Shown here: piece by piece, positions 28,650 to 38,479 of the stretch | Layout of the letters: each line of letters begins with the position of its first letter | Position numbering within the stretch: the first letter of the stretch is position 1 | Assembly: GCA_023853785.1 (NCBI GenBank) | Contig: JAJIRX010000160.1 | Location: 310,001 to 374,000 of the forward strand | Direction of reading: 5' to 3' | DNA length: 64,000 nucleotides | DNA from: Psilocybe azurescens | Taxonomy: Eukaryota > Basidiomycota > Agaricomycetes > Agaricales > Agrocybaceae | Made by a program: the position numbers and the translations under genes | The notes under the pieces: model-generated | Database searches by the model: none | Told to the model about the DNA's origin: nothing | Seen by the model: the letters and a program-made list of their open reading frames with translations, nothing else

Positions 28650-30960
28650 GTCAACAGGATTGGACAGTGGAGGCGCCATACCCTTTACCTGTTAGCCGTT
28701 TCCACACCTTGCGTATCTTTGACAACTGTCTTCTGTGTCCTTTAGGTCCTGAAATTTTTCAAATGAAGGCGAAATTACCAAGGAGAGGGTTTTCTTCTCA
28801 GTCGCCTTCGACGATGAGTCAGTGCTACTGCCTACTCCCATAGTCTGCTTTACAGATTGTTCATCGTTTTACATCCTTTTTCGGCCAATTTGGATTTTGC
28901 GTTTCTCTTTTATTTTCAAATAACGCAATGTTTTACGTTCTTATGTGCTTACTGCATTTGGCGGCGAAACGGCTTTCTTGATCACAATGGGCGGATCCAA
29001 GGCTGTTGCCACCGAGGATGACGAGCGTTTGTGCGATTCCTTACTGCGACGTTTGGGTCCTTCAGATATATGCAATTGTTCCTCTCGTTCTAACCGGTTT
29101 GGCTCTTCCTTCTCTTTTCTCTCGAACTTCTTTCTTGAAGCAGCGGTGCGTTGCTCAGCTTCTACGTATAAACTAGTTTCTTCCAGCAGTTTCGCATGAG
29201 CTTCTTCTTTGGCTCTACGATTATCTTCAAATTGTTGCTGTTCCTCCACCCCCGCCAGTCGTGCCTGTTCTTGGGACCAGTTTGGCAGCCGCCTCTTCGC
29301 GATCTTTTCAGCGCGATCCTCCTATTTCTTACAATTGATCGCAGATCGTTCGAGTTCCTCAGTCAATCGAACCTTCTTCCCTTAGACCAATTTATGTCGG
29401 CACTGCAATTTCTTTGATGTCATAGGGTCTAGTGAGTATGAGACGGATCCGGCGGTACGAAACCTTTCTATAAAATGAGATAGGAGTAACCAGAGTGGGA
29501 AAGGGGGAATATTTTATGAGATAATCACCTTGCAAGGCCTCTTTGATCTCCTCGGAAATACCTTCAATCTTCCAACGCCTCTCGACATCGTGTGTAGTGG
29601 CATACTTGACTAAAAATTCCACGACAGACGGAACTCCACTTTCTATGGCTAGTTGCAAAGGGGTACAACCTGAAGGAGATGCCTTAGAAGGGTGATGTAC
29701 GTCAAAGGACCTGCCGGGGTGTTCCATGATATATTGAACGATGCCCGTATTCCTGGCTCTGATTGCCACATGGAAGGGATTGAGCTGGAGTTGCTCAAAG
29801 TAACAGGATTGGCTCTTATGAATTTTGTTAGTTTGTGCGCAGAAAAAATCACTCCAACACGTTTACCTCACTCGATTAAAGACATAAATGGCTTTTCATC
29901 GCAATAACTTGCAACAACATGCAGCAATGAATCATCAAGTGATACATTGTCCTGTTTGGTGGGCAGTTTGTGGGCAGTTTGTGGGCAGTTTGGGTCGTTT
30001 TCGGGGGTATTGACATCGAGATCATACTCAAGAATAGATCTTTTCACAGAAGCAGCATCGCCGGCACCCGCTGCCTAATCAAACGAAGAAGAATTTTAAT
30101 CGATGGACGGAAAAAGACGAGAGACACCTAGTCGGAAAGCGTTCTCAAGAGCAATGGCTCTACGATCTTCATCCGCCTTTAGTTTTTGTGCTATCACAGC
30201 ACGTTCGCACTCTTCCCGTTCGATTTCATGTTCTATGTGTACTCATTATATGTCAATCGGCAGGATCAAGAAAAAAGGAATAACCTAGTTCACGTTTTCG
30301 TTTTTCATACCCCTCGTTTTCCTTTCTTTGACGTTCTTGTGACTGGGCAAAGCCCCTGAAAAGCTATAAAGGCTCCCACCGGTTCGTCCAGACCGTTCGT
30401 AACGATAACCTTGATGCTATATTAAAAGTCAAATCTGTTATGTCTTTGGATGAACTAACGTTGGCTTTTAGTTCGTGTATAACGTCCAAATAACGTTTCG
30501 GCAAACATAAACCTGTGCTTAATGTGTAAGGTCAAAACACGTCAAGGAAACATGCAAACTTACATGTAGAACTCATGGAGCTTATCTTCGTCCAAAGGAA
30601 TATAATCGTCTGTTGCAAAGCTGCAAGTGTTCGCAGAAGAGGCTTGGGCTTGAGCGTAACACATGTGGGGTTATCAAAATGTCTCTGGCAGATGTTCCAC
30701 GCTGCGCCGATCTGCGGGGTCCTGTGAGAAAAGCGGTGCGCGTAAGTATTTATACCCCACAAACCTCTTGGAAAACACTGTGTGGCCAGTGGGTCGCCGT
30801 GATTGCGGTCCGCATGATGGAGGAGAGCGAAGGGTTTGTATGCCTTTATCGCTGTTTGAATATCAGTGTCCGGGTCGATGCCAGACGAGCAAAGGCTTGG
30901 AGGACGTCTGGCTTGAGAGCTGTACTGTTCGTAATTTAATAAAGAACCACGCGTGACAGA
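28650..30960 (-). pseudogene. J-domain plus ankyrin repeat protein, probably decayed
   Basis: Read on the minus strand, 30910-30690 gives a J-domain-like stretch, GIDPDTDIQTAIKAYKPFAL, then LLHHADRNHGDPLATQ. The Hsp70-contacting HPD triad reads HAD. Next come a linker (DDYIPLDEDKLHEFY), a charged coil (GFAQSQERQRKENEGYEKRK and ECERAVIAQKLKADEDRRAI), and ankyrin-type units around 29860-29520 (NPFHVAIRARNTGIVQYIME, CTPLQLAIESGVPSVVEFLV). A second long Glu/Arg/Lys coil follows (29400-28945) and a basic tail near 28680 (QLSKIRKVWKRLT). An in-frame TAG (29322-29324) interrupts the second coil, another stop follows the ankyrin part, and no convincing start codon exists. J plus ankyrin architecture is known in fungi. 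It may be a pseudogene or a badly read gene. Confidence 0.6.
29959..29991 (+). repeat. Three tandem copies of an 11-bp unit
   Basis: The unit gtgggcagttt is repeated three times without mismatch. It lies inside the ankyrin-side coding part of the J/ankyrin gene. One unit would shift the frame, but three units add 33 bp and keep it open (translated as NCPQTAHKLPT-like residues). Confidence 0.85.
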
Positions 30961-31218
30961 CGCGAGTGAGTATATGCGCGGAGTTGTCGGAGCGTGATGG
31001 TGAAGAGACAAGCACCGATGTGCTCGCTGGTATTGGAGTTGACTGTAACGAGTTGACGGCGAGGCTTTGAGTTCTGGATGAGCAGGACTTTGTCTGAAAT
31101 ATGGCAAAGCTGCGACAGCAATTCGGCTGGACACACACACACAGGGCCAGGTTTATGTCAGCGACTTGCCCATTAAGCCGAGAAACGCAAAGTTCAGGCT
31201 CACCTTGCTTCTTGTCCC

Positions 31219-32104
31219 ATGCCGTCCGCCGTTGACAAAAGCATCGATGGCGAGGATTCTCTCGAACCACCTTCACAACATTTATCTTCTGCTCCCGAAA
31301 CCGTCTCTGCAGTAACCATGCATGTATATTCTTTCCCTAATGCTCTCCTACCCGCCCAGCATCTTCGTCCAAAGCGAAGGCAGGTCAAGAACGCCTGCAC
31401 TCATTGCCAAAAGGCCTGCAAGAAGTGTGACGATGCTCGTCCTTGCCTTCGCTGTGTAAAGTACGGCTATTCCGAAGAATGTGTCGATTCGCAGCGGAAG
31501 GAGCGCAAAAAGGTGTGAAACGAGGACCTTACAAGAAGCGCGATGAAAAGGGTATGTCTCTCGATCTCCGGCCACCAATATGTCGTCGTCTTTCTCGACC
31601 ATAGTTCATCTAACATCGTGCAGGCAGGGCTATAGACTTGAACGATATACCCCCTCAAGCCATGGCTGGCTCGCACAATTCCATGCCGCCAGGCACATTA
31701 GCACACCCAGGGCCATATGTTCCAGTCCCTGGTTTTCCTGGCTTCTATTCCCAGTATCCCCCTTGGTCTCCAAACCTGGAGATGCTCTACCGCTGTATTC
31801 TACTACTCCCTATTTTGTGGCCACAGGAGTTCCTACACATACTATCCAGCCTCGGACACCCGCAATTCCAGACACTGCCGATCAAGCCTACACAACTCAT
31901 GGCCTGTATCAACCGGTTGGCCCTCCTGCTCAATACCATCCACAATGTTCTGTCACCGGGCCCCATGGGGCAGATGTTGCACACCAATACCTTGTTTATC
32001 CAGGTACATTGTACCCCAAGCTTTCTCCAGAGACAATCATTGATGGGAATGTTAGAATTGAAGGGGAGGAAGGTAATGTCAAGGCTGTGGGTGCTAGCAC
32101 ATGA
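31219..32104 (+). CDS. Zn(II)2Cys6 DNA-binding protein, compact
   Basis: Zn2Cys6 proteins are fungal transcription factors. The motif KNACTHCQKACKKCDDARPC then LRCVKYGYSEECV fits C-x2-C-x6-C-x5-C-x2-C-x8-C, with one extra Cys in QKAC. It is followed by DSQRKERKKG and, after frame repair, VKRGPYKKRDEKG, a basic linker typical of this group. The rest (about 165 residues) is Pro/Tyr/Gln-rich, such as PPGTLAHPGPYVPVPGFPGF, with no Fungal_trans domain seen. It ends GNVKAVGAST. Two breaks: GG at 31512-31513 (GGG expected) and CC at 31775-31776 (CCC expected). One intron begins near 31554. The short Pro-rich C-terminus may be an activation region, which is inference. Confidence 0.88.
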
Positions 32105-32308
32105 TATCCTAGAAATCTAATTTGTTATATTTGGCCACACATTCTTGTATTCTGTCAATCTAGGACTCTTCTTATCAGTATGCTGCCTGTCTCTTACTTT
32201 GATATTTGTTCCTTTGGTGTTTGAAATAGTCATGATTACTGTGCATCTGCCCCACATCCTATGATATTGTATGGTAAAATACTACTTATTTGGGTCTTAC
32301 TTATCATA

Positions 32309-34670
32309 CTACTCTTGAATAATGTACTCCTGCAAAGGTCCTTTTTCGATTGCTTGTATGCAGGAGGTCACATGGGCCATTGAAGGTCGTGATGTAGCAT
32401 CCTTCTGCCAACACGCACACATGAGCTCCCACAGACCGTCCGACAACCAAGACTGTAGCGCTGCTTCAGGTCGCGAAGGCGTCCTTCTGTGTACGACGAT
32501 CTCACAGATGACTGCAGCAGTTGTTTTGCAGTCCGAGAAAGGGTGTTTCCCTGTCAGTAACTCCAGAATTGCCATGGCATACGAATATGTATCTGCCTCT
32601 ATCGTGGGCGTGTTCCCTTCGATCAACTCTGGTGCCATCCACCGTGCGCTTCCTCCAGCAGTCAATGTGGCAGAAGCACTCTTCTCTGTGACTTCCTCGA
32701 TGACTTTCGACATTCCGAAGTCACAGATACAAGCCTCTCCCTAAAATGCTAAATATCAGCTGGCGGTGAAATGAATAGGTTATGATTGATGCAAGGTTGT
32801 ACTTCTGAGGAGACCAGGATGTTCGCCTATTTCAATTAGCATGAGCTATTTGGGCCAAGGTCGAGAGTTAAAAAGGTACGCACACATTTCACTGGGAAAA
32901 CAGAAATTGAGTCTGGGTTATCATTCCCCTGCAAGAAATTTGACTCACTGTTTCCATGGATTATTTTGCGTGAATGAAGGTAAGCTAAACCCTGAGCTGC
33001 ACCGCGAATCTGTGACTAGTGTAAGCAGAATTATATCAGAGAGTAGAACCACAGATATATACCAAACCAATGCGGCTACTATCTCCTTGAGTTTTGACAT
33101 ATCTGGACGGGGGACTTGATTAGATATAAGGGAATAACCAGATGATTGAATTTTCATACTCGAGAACGTTCCCATTCTCTTGCCAAGGAGATACCTAGTT
33201 TTCTATCAACGCCATTCGAGGTATGAAAGGTTAAAAGTAGACGCGCCATATGGATGTGTTGTCCCATGTCGGTAACGATTCCGTAGAACGGAAGTATGTG
33301 GTTGTCCTTTAGGTCTGCCCACATATTGATTTCGTTCTCGAAACGCTACCAATACCAATAAATACATGGCAGGCATTGCTAAGTCGTATCTCCTTACCCT
33401 TCTAGCCCTAGAGTCGGACGCTCTAATGTTTCTGAGAGCCTTTAAAGCGACCTAACAAACTTGTATTCAGTGATATTTCAATACTTAAAATTTTAGGTGT
33501 ACCTTCTTCTCTCCGAGCCAGAGACCTAGCCAGACATCGCTGTAAGTCCCACCCGCAATAGGCAAGTTATCGACCCGTTTGACCTCCCCGTTTAGAATCT
33601 TGATCGTCGGTGGAATGCCAGTCTCACGATGGAGGTTTATCAAATCGCGTTGGAATTGTAAATATAGCTGACTATCCGAAACATGAGGGAGCGGGGACAT
33701 CGAACGCGGTATGTCATCTCCAAACTGGTTTTCGTCCGTCTCTCGAAGGTGCCTGAGCTCCTATGCATAAGCAAGCAGGTCAGATACATATTGAAAGAAA
33801 GGTGTGCGGTACTAACCTCCTGGCCACCAGCCATCATTTTTTCAGCTACATGAAGACCAGCATTCTGTAATTCAATAATCTGAGGGGTTTCAGAACTTAG
33901 CGCCTGATGTAGCAGGTCCCGCATTTCCCGCATTTCTTCAGTATGACTCCTGATCATATCCGTCATTTCGCGTTGAGTTGAATGTAATGTGATATTTGAA
34001 CTATGTTATTCTTCAATTAAGGCATCCAAAATCGTGAGCATGTCATACGCTCACTTGATCTAAGAATAACGCCCGGGTGAGATACGGCTTCGAATGGATG
34101 GGCAATAATACGCACTGAAAATAATGTCATGGCGGTATCAAGTTCGGAATCGCATCGATCAATTCCTTCTTTAATGTCACCGCTCTTAACTGCCAAAGGA
34201 GACGGTAAGAACTGCGGTATAAACAACATATTCCTCTGTAGTAATCACTGAAAGTCATCACGGAATTATAGTTTGACCAACTTGAGGTCCGTTTTGAATC
34301 CTTTCAAGTATCCTAAATAAAATTTCGTTCTCGTTGGATCGTCTTCAGTAAAACATTGGGTTTGAGCACTCACGGTACAAGCTGGTCAACTATCTGCTGT
34401 AGTTCCGAGCCCTCCAACTTCGGGGCCTGATCGTTTAACATACTGAGAACCTGTAGGCATTTATTCGAAAGTTGCCTTGTCTTTCGCTGTATATTCCATA
34501 AGCTTCACATTCCAAAACGTGCGTATCTGAGCCCATACTTTGTGGACTTTGACTTCCTCACAAGTTTTGACTATGCCATCAACAACAGTTGCTGCAGCCC
34601 CTACGAAGGGAACGCCACAGATCCCAGCAATATTCAATGCTCCACTGGAAACATCGAGTGCCCTCAACAT
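32309..34670 (-). CDS. TKL-like kinase or pseudokinase with MLKL/HeLo-like helical N-terminus
   Basis: Many short exons. The N-terminal part reads LNIAGICGVPFVGAAATVVD, then VKVHKRKTRQLSNKCLQVLS, ELQQIVDQLVPILERIQNG and VKSGDIKEGIDRCDSELDTA. This helical region resembles the MLKL N-terminal/HeLo-like class seen in many mushroom kinases. A coil follows (MIRSHTEEMREMRDLLHQAL). The kinase has AGGTYSDVWLGLWLGEKK, VALKALRNI (Lys present), RFENEINMWADLKDNHILPF, LAYLHSRKIIHGN, ANILVSSEGEACICDFGMSK and GSARWMAPELIEG. The loop Asp of HxD reads Asn. The tail has CWQKDATSRPSM. An 8-nt exon joins HGN to the next exon. An upstream exon (YFSGFWTTVTSIAM, up to about 34712) may precede the ATG at 34670, so the start is uncertain. 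Function is unknown; MLKL kin form membrane pores in cell death. Confidence 0.82.
32884..32891 (-). other. Predicted 8-nt microexon in the kinase catalytic loop
   Basis: The exon ending at HGN leaves one A before GTGAGT. Eight bases (TGAAATGT on the minus strand), flanked by TTCCCAG and GTGCGT, give Met-Lys-Cys and put the next exon (ANILVSSEG) in frame. The flanking introns are about 55-61 nt, and GCTAAT lies near the second acceptor. No other joining gives the conserved HGxxK.ANIL pattern. Confidence 0.65.
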
Positions 34671-34933
34671 AGCGATAGACGTGACAGTGGTCCAAAAACC
34701 AGAGAAATAACGAAGTATTCCTGTATAAATCGAACACTAAGGTGACTGAGCAGTATAACCCAATCTTAAGGGGGCCTTCAAATGATGCTGTTCGTGTGAA
34801 AGATGATGATTACTTGTTAATCTTGCATGTGATCCCACTTATTGAACCAATAATTACATACGGCGTATGCGTTAAACTTGAAACTTGCGAGTTGGCCTTC
34901 TTGAATCTATACATGTCATCTTGACAAGTTCCA

Positions 34934-36325
34934 TGTCGCCACGAAAAAGGAGACGCGACACCGCATTTCCGGAAGAAGTCCGAGATGTTCCATTGGAGTC
35001 TGTGCAAGAGAGCACTGTTTCAAGCGAGCAACAGAGAGCAGAGAAAGAACAAGAGGTCTGGGATGCCATTAGAGAAACTCATTATGAAGGTGCGACAACT
35101 GCATACATAATTAGAGAGACCCTTTGACACGCTTGCTCTTGTAGCTATCGAACAGTTGCCATTAACACTCCATCGGCAACTTTCTCTTATGCGGCAACTC
35201 GATGAACATACACTTGGTAAGAACTGAGTTTGCACGTATTTCCTGATGCGTTTCAAGCAACGATTTGGCAGCATGTACTGTTAGCCTACGCCCCGCTCTG
35301 CGGAAATACATCAAGCGACGTCGAGCCATGGCCGGAATTGTAGACGATATCACAGAAAGTGTATCGGAACAAGGGTCAACATCTGCATCTACACACGATG
35401 AGCATTCAGCTTTAGGCATACCGTCCACAACTGCACTGTTACCGCCCAGCGGAAACTCTGCGACACCTCGAAACCAGGCGAGTAACAATGGAAAATCGGA
35501 TTCTCCTCCAAAAACTCCATTACGCGGTGGTTCTGTTCCCGAAACCGAGAGATCTGTTGGGCCTGAAAAAGATAAAAGAATGGAGACCACAAGAAACCTT
35601 ATTACCCACGTCGCATCGATGGCGGAAGAGCTTCTGAGGGCGTCTCAGGAGAAAGTAAACCTTGCTCAAGCAAATCACGAATCGGTATGATGACTATTCC
35701 CGAATGATGAAAACGAGGCCAGTATCTCATTTACTTATAGGTGGAAAGACACATACGGCTTCTTGATCAAGCCATCAAGGAGCAGGAAGCTACGCTGTCT
35801 GCTGAGGCTTCTCGTTCGTCTAACGGAGTCGCTGTACACCTTCCTGAAGTCGATGCTCCTAAATATCCTCGAAAGTCTCGCAATGCTATGCATATATCTG
35901 AAGAATACGCAGAGGATGACGCAGGTGTCTTCGCCAACAGTGGATACGAAGAATATGGTCAAGGGGTATATACGGTCAACGACACAAATAATGGGCAGCA
36001 GGGAAAGGATTCGACTTCACTTACAATCACACTCCCCGCAACACATCAGAATGAAGAGCTGTATTGCTATTGTAATCGTGTCTCGTTTGGGGAGGTAGGT
36101 TGCATGCTTGCATATCTTTATACATCATTTCATATACTTTCAGATGATAGCTTGTGACGGTGAATCTTGTGAGAGTGAATGGGTGGGTAGCATTGATTGC
36201 TCTGAATTCTGCTTGCGTAAAACTGACTATTTTTTTTTTCGAAGTTTCATCTTGGTTGTGTTGGCTTGACCGAAATTCCGGAGGGAGCATGGTATTGTGA
36301 AGACTGTAAAACCGATGGTCTTTGA
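34934..36325 (+). CDS. ING-family PHD-finger protein
   Basis: ING proteins read H3K4 methylation and belong to histone acetyltransferase or deacetylase complexes (Yng1/Yng2/Pho23 in yeasts). The start at 34934 gives MSPRKRRRDTAFPEEVRDVP. The ING helices read AIEQLPLTLHRQLSLMRQLD and LRPALRKYIKRRRAMAGI, a linker rich in Ser/Thr/Pro follows, then MAEELLRASQEKVNLAQANH and RHIRLLDQAIKEQE. The C-terminal PHD finger is YCYCNRVSFGEMIACDGESC, then ESEWFHLGCVGLTEIPEGAW and YCEDCK, a complete C4HC3 set with the ING-specific CDG..C..EW.H. The exon near 35260 does not join in a clean phase. Divergent from the MLKL-like kinase. Confidence 0.92.
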
Positions 36326-36448
36326 TTATTAGCGGTAGGATGAACTGGGTATACTCATGGCATGTTGTACAATACAGTATGATAGTCGCTAAGATATTAC
36401 ACATTGTAGATACATTATTCCAACAAATACATCTAATTACTCTTCCTA

Positions 36449-38210
36449 TTATTCTGATATCACTCGCATGTTTAATTTGTTGGCGAGAGTTTCCATGTAG
36501 ATATCTAATTGGTCATTGATGATGAGGGCAACTGAAGTAATGATCCGAAAGAATGCTCACCAGTCTCATAGCGGAGCTTCCAGTACTCAGCAAGTAGCTC
36601 ATTTAGCTCTGCTTCGCTTTTCTTCAAATGCTCATGCATCTATAACGAAATTAGTTTCCTTCATACCAATCAGAAGCGACATAGTTCATACATTTGCCTC
36701 TACTTGATTTGCCTCATCGCGCACATCTTCGATTTGCTTGTCATTTTCACGTCTTTCCACAACCATCTCGTTATATTCTTGCTGCAAACGCACGATGGTC
36801 TTCTGACTGGATGTTTTCTTGTCTTCCGCATGCTTCTGCGCTCTTTCAAGTTTAAGTTTGGCGTTAGCAAGTTGGTCATTGACTCGCTGTAATAAGCAAT
36901 GAGATTTCATTAATAAAGAAGGCGTAAGTTTTTACTTCTTGTCGTGAACAAAGTTCATTTCTTTCGATGACTTTTTCTTCCAAGTGATATCGTAATTCAC
37001 CCAGAGATTTTTGAGAGAGTTCCAAGGATTGAACCTCTCGTTCAATGCTTTGAATTTGTTCGATGCAACCTCGGACATCCTAGGTATGGGTATTATTACG
37101 ACGAACATGGAAACGAAAAATAAATTGAATTTACCTTTTCAATATTATGAAGGGCATTGATCTTGGCTTGTAGATCGCGAGATTTAGATTCATGCATTGC
37201 TACAGTTTTCTTGTCTTCAATTGCAGTGTTGGACATGATTGAGATCGTCTTCTTAATGCGTTCAGGTGATTGAACTATCCGTGCCCGTGTCCTCTGAATC
37301 GAGTCTTCGAGAGTCTTGATTTCTGAATTAAGAACTTCCTGTTCATAAAAAATCAGAACAAAATTGAGTCGATAAATGTATAACACTTGCCTTGCGGTTC
37401 ATAAGCTCATTTCTGTCCGCTTTATACTGCTCTACGTCCCTGACTGCTTTGGTCTGGGCATCCTTCGTCATAAGCATCGTACTAGACAGAGCTGTATTCT
37501 CCGCATTCAACTTTTCACATGTTGGTTTGTCTTTAGCTATCCGAGAGCTGAAAATGCAGCGATGTCTTATAAGCCATAGGCTAAGAGCTTGAAGCCAAAG
37601 CCCACCTCAATTCGTCAAATTGGCCTCGGATATCATTCAGTTGATTTGTAACACTATCCCGCTGGATGATGATGGCATCCGATCGCTCCCTCAAGTCTTT
37701 CAAAAATGTATCGCAGTATTGTTCCGTGAACTTGACAAAGTTGATGAAAGCTGATAACAGAACAATAGTTCGTTCCCGTTCCGGGCTAAATACGTCTCGT
37801 GAATTAAAATCGTCGACTCGTGCGGCTTTGGCAAATCGTGTGCTGCAATAAAAAACAGTCAGATTAAATTATAAAATAACGAAGCAGCTTACAGATGGTA
37901 CAGAATGATATTACTCGTAAGTGCAGATGCATACAGATCCTGAAGTGTTCCCATATCAGATGGCAAACGCACAGATTAACAACATATGAACCTTATCCTC
38001 TGCCTGAGATGCGTTCAATGCATTTTGAACTGGATCTCTGATGGAGTCGTGGCTTAGATCGGTCACTTGTTGAAGGCAGGCGCAATAAACGCCCTCAACG
38101 AAATCCGGTGTGGGACTTTTGAGTTGCTCGGGACTGACAGAGATGCTCCAACCGGCAAGAGCATTGATAATGTCCGGTATAGACATTTGAGGAAAGATGC
38201 CTTTCGCCAT
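36449..38210 (-). CDS. nuf2: Kinetochore protein Nuf2
   Basis: Nuf2 pairs with Ndc80 in the outer-kinetochore complex that binds microtubules. The start at 38210 gives MAKGIFPQMSIPDIINALAG, the calponin-homology-like N-terminus, with WSISVSPEQLKSPTPDFVEG. Later exons read FAKAARVDDFNSRDVFSPER and IVLLSAFINFVKFTEQYCDT, both characteristic of Nuf2. The rest is a long coiled coil, such as LERAQKHAEDKKTSSQKTI and AELNELLAEYWKLRYET. The last exon ends LANKLNMRVISE at 36449. About eight exons, all read without needing a base change. It is transcribed away from the RecQ gene, 269 bp apart. Confidence 0.94.
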
Positions 38211-38479
38211 CGTCGCGGGCTGTCTTTGAGAAAACGATATCCACTATCCAGTGTTCTCTGTTGGTTTAGGACGCGACGGTCACGTGAATTGCGCGTTTGA
38301 CCATGTTACTTTTGTGGCACTGCTGCACCGTTGGCTATTTCTGTCCCCTTACCGCCACACGCGACTCAGATTGTCAAGAATTCTGGCGCCAGGGTCCACA
38401 TTTATAATCCTCCAGGAAGGATCTATCTCTCCCAGGTCTGACCAGGATCTTCTCTATCTCATTGCACTTTGTTCCTGGC

